Shown here piece after piece: positions 36,930 to 44,751 of a stretch of DNA of 64,000 nucleotides. The notes beneath the pieces were generated by a model. It was not told the DNA's origin and did no database searches. It saw only the letters and a program-made list of their open reading frames with translations. Numbering within the stretch: the first letter of the stretch is position 1; each line of letters opens with the position of its first letter. This stretch comes from Sulfuriferula sp. AH1. GTDB lineage: Bacteria; Pseudomonadota; Gammaproteobacteria; Burkholderiales; Sulfuriferulaceae. The translations under genes and the position numbers were made by a program. The stretch is taken from assembly GCF_002162035.1 (NCBI RefSeq), contig NZ_CP021138.1, positions 2,604,001 through 2,668,000 of the forward strand, in the 5' to 3' direction.

Positions 36930-37526
36930 CTACTTACTCGCGTCCGGATTCAGACTGCCTGCAGGTTGCAACGGTAACGGCGTGGCCGGCGGCTGTGCCC
37001 CTGCTTTCGGCTTGGGTCGGATTACCGCATGCACGCGGCTGGGAGATACTCCCGGCGATTTCGCGACATTCGGATCGTTTTTCACCTCGAAATATTCGGT
37101 TGCGGTGTTATAACTCATGGTATTGCCACGCAGCTCATCCGCACCTTTTTTCAGCCGCGCATTGCCGGTCAACAGCACGGTATTCTGCTTGGTATCCATA
37201 TCCAGCCGGCTCGCATAACCTTCGATATACTCATCCGAGTTGTCCTGTTTTTGCCTGAAATACACGGGGTTACCGAAAGCCGTGGCCTTGTTGAATCCTT
37301 CGCCATCCTGATGCACCTCTATGCGATCAGCCTTCAACGTCATCGTCCCTTGCAGCAGGATGACATTACCCACATAAATACTGACCTTGTGCAGATCATC
37401 GACGGTAACGCTGTCCGCCTCGAGATTGACCGGCTTGGTACGATCAGCCTGTTCCGCCAATGCGAACGGCGCCGACAGCGAAAACAGGCAAGCGCCGATG
37501 ATAATGGATTTATTAAATAGGTTCAT
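36930..37526 (-). CDS. lptA: LPS transport periplasmic protein LptA
   Basis: The 198-residue protein has a signal peptide (cleavage after ALA near residue 24) and the OstA-like beta-jellyroll ([37 protein letters not shown]). It bridges LptC and the outer-membrane LptDE. The ATG at 37526 overlaps lptC by 14 bases; a GTG at 37541 is an alternative. The tail is Pro/Lys-rich. Confidence 0.93.
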   Translation of the reverse strand: MNLFNKSIIIGACLFSLSAPFALAEQADRTKPVNLEADSVTVDDLHKVSIYVGNVILLQGTMTLKADRIEVHQDGEGFNKATAFGNPVYFRQKQDNSDEYIEGYASRLDMDTKQNTVLLTGNARLKKGADELRGNTMSYNTATEYFEVKNDPNVAKSPGVSPSRVHAVIRPKPKAGAQPPATPLPLQPAGSLNPDASK

Positions 37527-38082
37527 AACGCGCTTTGACACGATGAGTAAGCTGTAAGATTTGAGTTTGATTGTTTAATTCTAACCCACCTGCGGTCATA
37601 TTTATGGATTTACCTTGTACCAGCACCGGCCGATTGGTGCGCATCACGCGCTGATCGGGTATCGCTTCGAGGTACTCGGTAGTCAGCGTCAACGGCCCCT
37701 GCTGATCGTGCGCATCGCGCACCAGCACCACATGACCGATAAAATTCACCTGCTTGCCCTGTGCTGTAACGAATGCCCGGCTGGAACGGATATCGGCGCT
37801 GCCCTGCTGATCGTCATGTGCGACCAGATGCGGACGGGTTAAATGCGTCGTATCGTCATCCAGATAATGCTCGGCATGATCTGCATGCAACGTGTAGATC
37901 ACCTGTCCCGCCAGATTGGTCCGCGACACTACGAAATTCTCGATCATATAATCGGCGACATGCCGTCCGTTCGACAGCAATCCCGGACTCGAGGTTTGCA
38001 CGGCAAATTGCAGCCACGTAGTCAATGCGGCCAGCACGGCAATAATGGTCAGCGGAAACCAATACAGCGGCCGAGTGTTCAT
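37513..38082 (-). CDS. lptC: LPS export protein LptC
   Basis: The 189-residue protein has one N-terminal membrane helix (LYWFPLTIIAVLAALTTWLQ) and a periplasmic jellyroll with YMIENFVVSRTNLAGQVIYTLHADHAEHY. It receives LPS from LptBFG and passes it to LptA. Start overlaps the kdsC stop by four bases and the stop overlaps lptA. Confidence 0.92.
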   Translation of the reverse strand: MNTRPLYWFPLTIIAVLAALTTWLQFAVQTSSPGLLSNGRHVADYMIENFVVSRTNLAGQVIYTLHADHAEHYLDDDTTHLTRPHLVAHDDQQGSADIRSSRAFVTAQGKQVNFIGHVVLVRDAHDQQGPLTLTTEYLEAIPDQRVMRTNRPVLVQGKSINMTAGGLELNNQTQILQLTHRVKARYEPI

Positions 38083-38603
38083 CGCAGATATTCTGCCAGC
38101 AAGGCGGCATAATGCCCTTGCGCCTTCATGATGAATTCGCAGGCCTCACGCACAGCGCCGTGCCCGCCCTCGCGCTGTGTGACCAGATGCGCATATTGCT
38201 GCACCTCACAGGGCGCTGCGGGCACGCTGATCGCCAAGCCGCAGCGCGTCATGATCGGCAAATCGATCACATCGTCGCCCATGTAGGCAGTCTGCACCAT
38301 CTGCAACCCCAGTTTGTCCAGCAAATGCCGGTACGCATCGAGCTTGTTATCCACCCCTTGATAAACATGGTGGATACCCAGATTTTTCGCCCTGTGGGTC
38401 ACCACTTGCGAATTGCGCCCGGTAATAATTGCGCTCTCGATCCCTGTCTGCCTGAGCATTTTCAGGCCATGCCCGTCCAGCGAATTAAACGCCTTGTATT
38501 CCTTACCGTCGTCGCAAAAGAATAGGCTGCCATCGGTCATGACGCCATCGACATCGAAAATGGCAAGTTTGACCGGAAGTGCGCGCTGATGTGCCTGATT
38601 CAT
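38079..38603 (-). CDS. kdsC: 3-deoxy-D-manno-octulosonate 8-phosphate phosphatase KdsC
   Basis: The 174-residue HAD-family enzyme removes phosphate from KDO-8-phosphate. It has motif I FDVDGVMTDGSL, motif II IITGRNS, and motif IV MGDDVIDLPIM, with no cap domain, as in the tetrameric C0 phosphatases. It lies between kdsD and lptC, so KDO synthesis and LPS export are co-transcribed. Confidence 0.95.
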   Translation of the reverse strand: MNQAHQRALPVKLAIFDVDGVMTDGSLFFCDDGKEYKAFNSLDGHGLKMLRQTGIESAIITGRNSQVVTHRAKNLGIHHVYQGVDNKLDAYRHLLDKLGLQMVQTAYMGDDVIDLPIMTRCGLAISVPAAPCEVQQYAHLVTQREGGHGAVREACEFIMKAQGHYAALLAEYLR

Positions 38604-38618
38604 GACCTGTCCATCCGC

Positions 38619-39620
38619 TTAAACGATCCCCGCCCGCAGTAGATCGAGCATGTTCAACGCGCCCACCAGCTTGCCCGCTTCGTCAACCACCAGCAAGCCA
38701 TTGATATTGTGGCTCTGCATTTTCTCCACGGCAGCAACGGCCAGCTGGCCCTGACTGATGACACGCGGATTGACCGACATGACTTCGTGCGCCTTGGCCA
38801 GACGTACGTCAATCGATTTTTCCAATATCCGGCGCAAATCGCCGTCGGTAATAATACCCACCGCATGCTGCGCATCGTCGACGACGGCGGTCATGCCCAA
38901 GCCCTTACTCGTCATTTCCAGCAATGCCGCGGGCAGCAAGGCGGTTTGCGGTACGGCAGGCAGTTCGTTGCCGTAATGCATGATGTCGCGCACATGCACC
39001 AGCAAACGCCGCCCCAGCGAGCCGCCGGGATGGGTACGAGCAAAATCCTCCGAACCGAAACCGCGCGCTTCCAGCAACGCGATCGCCAGCGCATCGCCCA
39101 ACGCCAATGCTGCCGTGGTACTCGCGGTAGGCGCCAGATTAAGTGGACAGGCTTCCTGTGCCACGCTGGCATCCAGATGCACATCCGCTTCGCGCGCGAG
39201 GGTTGACTGCGGGTTGCCGGTCATGGCGATCAGCCGCGCGCCGCGGCGCTTGATTAGCGGCACGATCGCAGTCAGCTCCGCGCTCTCGCCCGAATTGGAC
39301 AAGGCGATACACACATCTTCGTGCGTTATCATGCCCAGATCACCGTGACTGGCCTCGCCCGGATGCACGAAAAACGCCGGAGTCCCCGTACTCGCCAGCG
39401 TTGCAGCGATCTTGCCGCCCACATGTCCGGATTTACCCATGCCGCTGACGACCACGCGGCCGCGGCAGCCCAGGATCAATGCCATCGCCTCGACAAATTG
39501 ACCATCCAGGCGATCGCGCATCGCCATTACCGCTTCCGCTTCTATGGTCAGCACTCGTTGCGCCAAACTCAAGGCGGCATCCGCATCGAACTCGGCAGTA
39601 GGTAAATTAGACATAATCAT
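38619..39620 (-). CDS. kdsD: Arabinose-5-phosphate isomerase KdsD
   Basis: The 333-residue enzyme makes D-arabinose 5-phosphate for KDO. It has an N-terminal SIS domain (VVVSGMGKSGHVGGKIAATLASTGTPAFFVHPGEASHGDLGMI) and two C-terminal CBS repeats (about 215-330). Two ATGs lie two codons apart (39620, 39614) after AAGAAG. A TAAAAT -10-like element lies just upstream, and the gene probably starts the long operon that runs to the LON-domain gene. Confidence 0.95.
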   Translation of the reverse strand: MIMSNLPTAEFDADAALSLAQRVLTIEAEAVMAMRDRLDGQFVEAMALILGCRGRVVVSGMGKSGHVGGKIAATLASTGTPAFFVHPGEASHGDLGMITHEDVCIALSNSGESAELTAIVPLIKRRGARLIAMTGNPQSTLAREADVHLDASVAQEACPLNLAPTASTTAALALGDALAIALLEARGFGSEDFARTHPGGSLGRRLLVHVRDIMHYGNELPAVPQTALLPAALLEMTSKGLGMTAVVDDAQHAVGIITDGDLRRILEKSIDVRLAKAHEVMSVNPRVISQGQLAVAAVEKMQSHNINGLLVVDEAGKLVGALNMLDLLRAGIV

Positions 39621-39901
39621 TAAACTTCTTAATTAGAATGCTTATTTTACCCCGGATACTCCATAAGTTCACGCAATGATTGCGCAGGATGCGCCAGTTT
39701 GACGGTCGGTCACCGAGCCTGATTTGTCTGGCAGCGCCATTTTGCAAAGCGTTTCGGAGCAATATTCGTACCTGACATCACAAAATCCCCATACGAAACA
39801 AAAGGCCGCACCAGTCTTTTCAAGCCCGAGTCGCATCAGGACAAGCCTGCATCAGCGTCAAATGCTTGCAGCAACGGCCACTTGCCTCTAATCTTCCGGC
39901 T
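39621..39901. other. Intergenic region between divergent kdsD and Kef-type antiporter
   Basis: These 281 bases hold no credible gene. Near kdsD there is a minus-strand TAAAAT that may be a -10 box. GCGCA-GGA-TGCGC at 39682-39694 is a small hairpin. No recognisable operator was found for the antiporter gene. Confidence 0.5.
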
Positions 39902-41872
39902 ATGCACTCTACTCTTAGCCTCGTCATCCTGTTATTGGCCGCTGCCGTCGTGGTATCGGCGCTGTTTCGCGCCTGGCAATTGCCATCCATGCTGGGTTTC
40001 CTGCTGGTCGGCATTTTAATGGGGCCGCACACCCTCAATTGGCTTCCTGACAGCCCGGAAACCCGCCATCTGGCCGAATTCGGCGTTGTCTTCCTCATGT
40101 TCAGCATCGGCCTGGAATTCAGCCTGCCCAAACTCAAAGCCATCCGCACCACGGTATTCGGTTTCGGCGGCGCGCAGGTGTTGAGTTTCATTTTACTGGT
40201 CATCCTTATCGCCACCAGCGTTGGCCTTCCCTGGACCGCGGGCCTGGCCCTGGGTGGCGCATTAGCCATGTCGTCCACCGCCATCGTCAGCAAGATGCTG
40301 GCCGAACGATTGGCATTACAGTCCGAACATGGCCGACAGATGATCGCCGTATTGCTGTTCCAGGATCTGGCGGTCGTTCCCTTGCTGATTCTCACGCCGA
40401 CACTGGCATCCGGCGGGGCGCAGCTCTGGGAATCGCTGATGATCGCGGGCGCCAAGGCGATACTGGTATTGATATTGTTATTGTTCGTCGGTCAGAAATT
40501 AATGCGCCCGTGGTTCAGCTGGGTTGCCGGCCACAAATCATCCGAGCTGTTCATGCTCAATGTGCTGCTCATCACGCTAGGACTGGCCTATCTTACCGAT
40601 CAAGCCGGCCTGTCGCTGGCACTGGGCGCATTTCTGGCCGGCATGCTGATTTCCGAAACCGAATTTCGCTATCAGGTGGAAGACGACATCAAACCATTCC
40701 GCGACGTATTGCTGGGCCTGTTTTTCATCACCATCGGCATGCTGCTGGACTTGCATGAAGTATGGCACCACTGGATCTGGGTCAGCATCACCCTCATCGC
40801 GCTCATACTCAGCAAAACCGCCATCGTCTGGAGTATCGGGCGTGCTTTCGGCAATGAATCACCCGTGGCTACCCGCACCGCATTGGGTCTGGCCCAGGCA
40901 GGGGAATTCGGTTTCGTGTTACTGGCCCAGGCAGGCGGATTAGGACTGATCGGCGGCACGCCGTTACAGATAGTGCTCGCCGCGATGGTACTGTCGATGA
41001 TGCTCGCCCCTATCATCATTCAGAACACGGACGCTCTCACCCGCCGCCTGTGCGGTGCAGAATGGGCCGGGCGGGCCCGCGATCTGCATGACATCGCCAT
41101 CAAAAGCATGGGCGCGGATGGCCACCTGATCGTATGCGGTTACGGCCGCAGCGGGCAAAGTCTGGCCAGGCTGCTGGAATCGGAAGATATCGCCTATATC
41201 GCACTCGATGCAGACCCGTCCCGCGTCAAGGCTGCCTCGGCCGCAGGCGAGACCGTCGTATTCGGCGACGCCTCGCGCCGCGAAGTACTGATGGCCGCAG
41301 GACTCAACCGGGCGCGCGGCATGGTCGTCACCTTTGCCGACCTCCATGCTGCGATGAAGATTCTGAGTCTGGTGCAGGAAATCCGCCCGGATCTGCCCGT
41401 CATCGTGCGCACGCTGGATGAAACCGATCTCGACACGCTCAAACAGGCCGGCGCTGCCGCCGTGGTGCCTGAGGTTCTCGAAGGCTCGCTGATGCTGGCT
41501 TCGCATGCGCTGTTACTGCTCGGCGTGCCGTTGAGCCGCGTGCTGAAAAAGCTGCGGAATGTACGTGAACAACGCTATGGCTTGCTGCGCGGCTTCTTCC
41601 GCGGCGCCACGGACGAAGATGCGCAATTGAACGAAACCGCACAACCGCGTCTGCTCTCAGTGCTCATCACCGAGCAGGCGGCAGCGGCAGGCAAGACCAT
41701 TGAGCAAACCGGACTGGCAGAACTGGGCGTGGAAGTACTGGTGGTGCGTCGCCGCAATATCCGCGGCCTCGACCCTCAGCCCGATATGCAGATACTTGCC
41801 GGTGACGTACTGGTATTGCGCGGCATCCCGGAAAATCTGGCTACCGCGGAAATACAGCTGTTGCAGGGTTAA
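39902..41872 (+). CDS. Kef-type cation:proton antiporter (CPA2) with RCK domain
   Basis: The 656-residue protein has a 12-helix exchanger domain (about 1-380, with LPSMLGFLLVGILMGPHTL and ALAMSSTAIVSKMLAE), a TrkA-N/RCK domain starting HLIVCGYGRSGQSLARLL (about 415-530) and a TrkA-C domain at the end. Such proteins export K+ or Na+ in exchange for protons, gated by NAD(H) or glutathione adducts. No ancillary kefF/kefG-like gene is present. The ATG at 39902 is chosen over a TTG at 39866 by alignment with the first helix. The stop overlaps the convergent prepilin stop. Confidence 0.9.
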   Translation: MHSTLSLVILLLAAAVVVSALFRAWQLPSMLGFLLVGILMGPHTLNWLPDSPETRHLAEFGVVFLMFSIGLEFSLPKLKAIRTTVFGFGGAQVLSFILLVILIATSVGLPWTAGLALGGALAMSSTAIVSKMLAERLALQSEHGRQMIAVLLFQDLAVVPLLILTPTLASGGAQLWESLMIAGAKAILVLILLLFVGQKLMRPWFSWVAGHKSSELFMLNVLLITLGLAYLTDQAGLSLALGAFLAGMLISETEFRYQVEDDIKPFRDVLLGLFFITIGMLLDLHEVWHHWIWVSITLIALILSKTAIVWSIGRAFGNESPVATRTALGLAQAGEFGFVLLAQAGGLGLIGGTPLQIVLAAMVLSMMLAPIIIQNTDALTRRLCGAEWAGRARDLHDIAIKSMGADGHLIVCGYGRSGQSLARLLESEDIAYIALDADPSRVKAASAAGETVVFGDASRREVLMAAGLNRARGMVVTFADLHAAMKILSLVQEIRPDLPVIVRTLDETDLDTLKQAGAAAVVPEVLEGSLMLASHALLLLGVPLSRVLKKLRNVREQRYGLLRGFFRGATDEDAQLNETAQPRLLSVLITEQAAAAGKTIEQTGLAELGVEVLVVRRRNIRGLDPQPDMQILAGDVLVLRGIPENLATAEIQLLQG

Positions 41873-42522
41873 ATGTTCTTGCAGACCACGTACAGATTGG
41901 TTCCGTTATCTACATAATCAGTTGCGGCGGTATTCTGATCTACCGCCGGCGCGTTCGCCGTCCCTTGCGCACCCGCGCCAGCAACCGCAGCCCTGACTTG
42001 CCCGGTCGTGCCGACACCGTCATCAAACTGGCTGTCCACGGCCTGTGCGATTTTTGCCGGCAAATTTGATGAGCACACCACCAGACCCGACAAACCCATT
42101 GCACCGCTGTTTTGCACACCGGTAATGCCCGTCGCCGCATTTTGCGGGGGCGCAGTATCCGTTCCGGCCCCGGCAATAAGACCGCTCAAGCGTAAGTCCT
42201 GCCAGAAATAGGCGGTTTCACTTCTTCCCGCGATATCATAATAATTACCGCTGACTACGCCATTGCCGTCGCCGGAAGTCGCCTGAGGTTTCGTCCAGCG
42301 TGTCGCCGCATTGATATCATCCCCCGGTATCGCCCGATATCGATCCTGATAGGCGTAATAGGCTGCCGATGTGCCGTTAAAATCGTTCACCACATTGCGG
42401 ATCTTGGCCTGGGTAATAAGCTCCTGCCCTTTGAGTATCCCGCCCAACAGCAAACCGACGATCACCAGGACAATGGCGATTTCTATCAACGTAAAACCAC
42501 TTTGCCGCTTCGTGCTGACCAT
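41869..42522 (-). CDS. Type IV prepilin-like protein
   Basis: The 217-residue protein has a class III leader: QSGFTLIEIAIVLVIVGLLLGGIL, with cleavage after Gly and Glu5 of the mature chain. The exported part contains a C-terminal cysteine pair (VVCSSN ... VVCKNI). It may be a major or minor subunit of the MSHA-like pilus encoded from 48.8 to 58.6 kb. It lies apart from that cluster, next to the sensor kinase, and has its own sigma-54-type promoter. Confidence 0.88.
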   Translation of the reverse strand: MVSTKRQSGFTLIEIAIVLVIVGLLLGGILKGQELITQAKIRNVVNDFNGTSAAYYAYQDRYRAIPGDDINAATRWTKPQATSGDGNGVVSGNYYDIAGRSETAYFWQDLRLSGLIAGAGTDTAPPQNAATGITGVQNSGAMGLSGLVVCSSNLPAKIAQAVDSQFDDGVGTTGQVRAAVAGAGAQGTANAPAVDQNTAATDYVDNGTNLYVVCKNI

Positions 42523-42571
42523 GATTTATTCTCCCGATATTTAGCGTTATTTTGTTATGTCAGCTTCAAAA

Positions 42572-42586
42572 GCAAGGATTGCACCA
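42572..42586 (-). promoter_or_regulatory. Sigma-54 promoter of the prepilin gene
   Basis: On the minus strand TGGTGCAATCCTTGC has the invariant GG and GC ten bases apart and a perfect TTGC -12 element. Transcription would start about 38 bases before the prepilin ATG. Pilin genes are classical RpoN targets. Confidence 0.6.
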
Positions 42587-42738
42587 AATCCACAAACATC
42601 AACCAAGTACAAAAATACCATAAAACCTGCTCAAAAACACCCTCCCGGCAAGACCAAATCTCGCCATAAATGATGAAATTTCGATAATGTCTTTACAGAT
42701 ACGTTACTTTTGCACAGGCACAATAAAACACGATAAAC

Positions 42739-42753
42739 TGGCACGATACGTGC
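42739..42753 (+). promoter_or_regulatory. Sigma-54 promoter of the sensor kinase gene
   Basis: TGGCACGATACGTGC matches the consensus TGGCACG-N4-TTGC at all -24 positions and has GC exactly ten bases after GG. Transcription would start near 42765, about 44 bases before the kinase ATG. Confidence 0.7.
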
Positions 42754-42808
42754 GTAAGCATACTCGTCACCTTATCTGCGCACCTTTAAAATCATAACCC
42801 TAAAATAG

Positions 42809-44533
42809 ATGAGACCTTTGCCTGCGTTTAACAGGATACCCACCGACCGCTGGCTGGGTATCATGCTGCTGACACTTCACGGCGCTATTGCGTTCGGTCT
42901 GGACAGCTATTGGTCGCGCGGGTTTCTGTTGTTGCACTACGCTGCCTTTCTGTACTGGCAACCCCTGTTTACCAGCATCAGATCCATTAATCCCCGTATC
43001 GTCATTCTGCCGATCGCCGCCGGGGGCATGCTGATACTACTGGACTGGTGGCTGATCGCGCTGTGGATTGCCGCGCTTATCGGCCTGATCGGCGCCAATG
43101 CGGTCGATATGCGCACCCGTCGTCAACGCTGGGTATATTCGCTGGCGCTGACCTATTTGCTGGCAATCCTCGCGGCATGGGTGATGCTGCAGATTTTTCA
43201 CACCAATCAGCCTCCACCCATCTTGCGGTATACGGTACGCTTCCTGTTGCTGCTCTTGCCGCTCGCAGTATTACTGATCCGCCCCAGTCCAGCCAGTCTG
43301 CAATCCTTGAGCGTGGTCGATCTGTTTTACGGCTTGATGCTGTTTTTACTGGTACTGGTACTGGTACTGGGAAGTTTTACCGTCATCGCAGTAATGCGCA
43401 TGCCATATTTACAGGCGCTGATGCTGACGCTGTTTACCCTCGCCTCGATCCTGATATTGCTCAGCTGGCTATGGAATCCCCATGCCGGATTCAGTGGCTT
43501 GGGGCAATTATTATCCCGCTATCTGCTTACTGTCGGATTGCCTTTCGAACAGTGGATCGCCCAACTGGCGCAATTCGCCGAGAACGAAACAGACCCCCAA
43601 GCGTTTATTCAGCAATCGGTAGACCATCTGGCTGCACTGCCCTGGCTGGCGGGCGTCGGCTGGCGCACCGATAAACAGCATGGCCTGATCGGATTATCCA
43701 CATCGCATCAATTCAGTTACAGCCATCATCAACTGACGCTGAACTGGTATACCGCACGCCCACTCTCGCCAGCCTTGCAAATCCATGCTCGCTTGCTATC
43801 CGAGCTGCTGGGTTACTTTTATGAAGCCAAGTTACGGGAACAGGAACTGCGCAATCACGCCTATACCCAATGCATCCATGAAACCGGCGCGCGCCTGACG
43901 CACGACGTCAAAAATCTGCTGCAATCAATGAATGCGCTGGTTTCGGCCGCTCAAGGCAGCCGACCCGATCAGGCCGATGCGCTGCTGGCACTGATGCAAC
44001 GCCAATTGCCGCAGATGACGCAGCGCTTGCAGAACACGCTCGACAAACTGCAAGCTCCACAACGCACTGACAACCGCCTAATCCGGGCAACGCAATGGTG
44101 GCAACACCTATGCGAGCGCTATGCCCATGCCACTATCAAATTCCATGCACCGCTGATTGCCTACGATTGTGAATTGCCGCAGGAATTATTTGATAGCGTG
44201 CTGGACAATCTGATCGCGAATGCGCTACGCAAACAACAGCAGGATCCGTCCATACAGATCACCGTGTATCTTGCCTGCGAAGCGCAAATCACCCTCAGCG
44301 TCTGCGATACCGGTGCGGCCGTAACCGACAATGTCGTGCTGTATTTGTTCGAAGCCCCGGTGGATTCGGCTCACGGTCTGGGAATCGGCCTGTATCAGGC
44401 GGCAAAACAGGCCCAACAGCATGGCTACAGCTTGAAGCTGGCAAATAATGCGGAAGGCATGGTCTGCTTCGCCTTGAATTCGATCAGTGAAGCTGCTGCT
44501 ATAACAGCAAACCGCCCGCCGCGACAAGCATAG
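42809..44533 (+). CDS. Membrane sensor histidine kinase (PrsK-like)
   Basis: The 574-residue protein has seven or eight membrane helices (about 15-235), a GAF-like linker (about 245-335), a histidine box RLTHDVKNLLQSM with His365, and a HATPase domain: DNLIANAL (466-473), CDTG (499-502) and GLGIGLYQ (523-530). Layout and H-box resemble PEP-CTERM-system kinases of the PrsK type. No response regulator is adjacent; the best candidate partner is the PrsR-like activator at 58693-60138. Its own sigma-54 promoter suggests positive feedback. Confidence 0.82.
   Translation: MRPLPAFNRIPTDRWLGIMLLTLHGAIAFGLDSYWSRGFLLLHYAAFLYWQPLFTSIRSINPRIVILPIAAGGMLILLDWWLIALWIAALIGLIGANAVDMRTRRQRWVYSLALTYLLAILAAWVMLQIFHTNQPPPILRYTVRFLLLLLPLAVLLIRPSPASLQSLSVVDLFYGLMLFLLVLVLVLGSFTVIAVMRMPYLQALMLTLFTLASILILLSWLWNPHAGFSGLGQLLSRYLLTVGLPFEQWIAQLAQFAENETDPQAFIQQSVDHLAALPWLAGVGWRTDKQHGLIGLSTSHQFSYSHHQLTLNWYTARPLSPALQIHARLLSELLGYFYEAKLREQELRNHAYTQCIHETGARLTHDVKNLLQSMNALVSAAQGSRPDQADALLALMQRQLPQMTQRLQNTLDKLQAPQRTDNRLIRATQWWQHLCERYAHATIKFHAPLIAYDCELPQELFDSVLDNLIANALRKQQQDPSIQITVYLACEAQITLSVCDTGAAVTDNVVLYLFEAPVDSAHGLGIGLYQAAKQAQQHGYSLKLANNAEGMVCFALNSISEAAAITANRPPRQA
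43348..43371 (+). repeat. Hexanucleotide tandem repeat inside the kinase gene
   Basis: ACTGGT repeats about four times (last copy imperfect), encoding Leu-Val pairs in the sixth or seventh helix. The six-base unit keeps the frame, so copy changes would lengthen or shorten a membrane helix, not switch the gene off. Confidence 0.6.
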
Positions 44534-44751
44534 GCGGTAACGCCCCCGACAGCAGGCCGGCGGCGCCTATGGACTGGTCTGCAAACCCGTACTGGAGCAA
44601 TGCCACACCTGCCGGGTTGGGTGCATTGGCAATGACCGTGAGACCACCGATCACCGCCCCGGCCACCAGCATATATTTGGCCGGATCGGACACCCCCCCC
44701 GATCAGCGATCCCAGATACGTCAAAGCCGCATTATCGATAATCGCCGAAGG
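44499..44751 (-). pseudogene. Relic of a putative Na+/H+ antiporter (C-terminal end, frameshifted)
   Basis: Directly after the P-type ATPase stop, the minus strand encodes IIDNAALTYLGSLI, then, in another frame, SDPAKYMLVAGAVIGG, TVIANAPNPAG and a hydrophobic tail. These match in order the last 85 residues of the intact antiporter at 47509-48768 (TDNAALTYLGSL, FKYALVAGAVTGG, IIANAPNPAG). The frames switch at a run of eight C (44693-44700), where one base less would restore the protein. The first four-fifths of the gene are missing. The end overlaps the kinase gene by 35 bases. Confidence 0.85.

Larger units (their letters stand above)
42523..42808. other. AT-rich divergent regulatory region with two sigma-54 promoters
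   Basis: These 286 bases separate the prepilin and kinase genes. They are AT-rich and hold no gene. Each end carries a GG-N10-GC promoter pointing outward, and the 150 bases between them are the likely place for activator sites. Confidence 0.6.

Noticed and set aside
44425-44724. 100-codon minus-strand frame as a separate gene
   Set aside because: Only its first few residues match the antiporter; the rest is out of frame, so it is part of the relic, not a gene.
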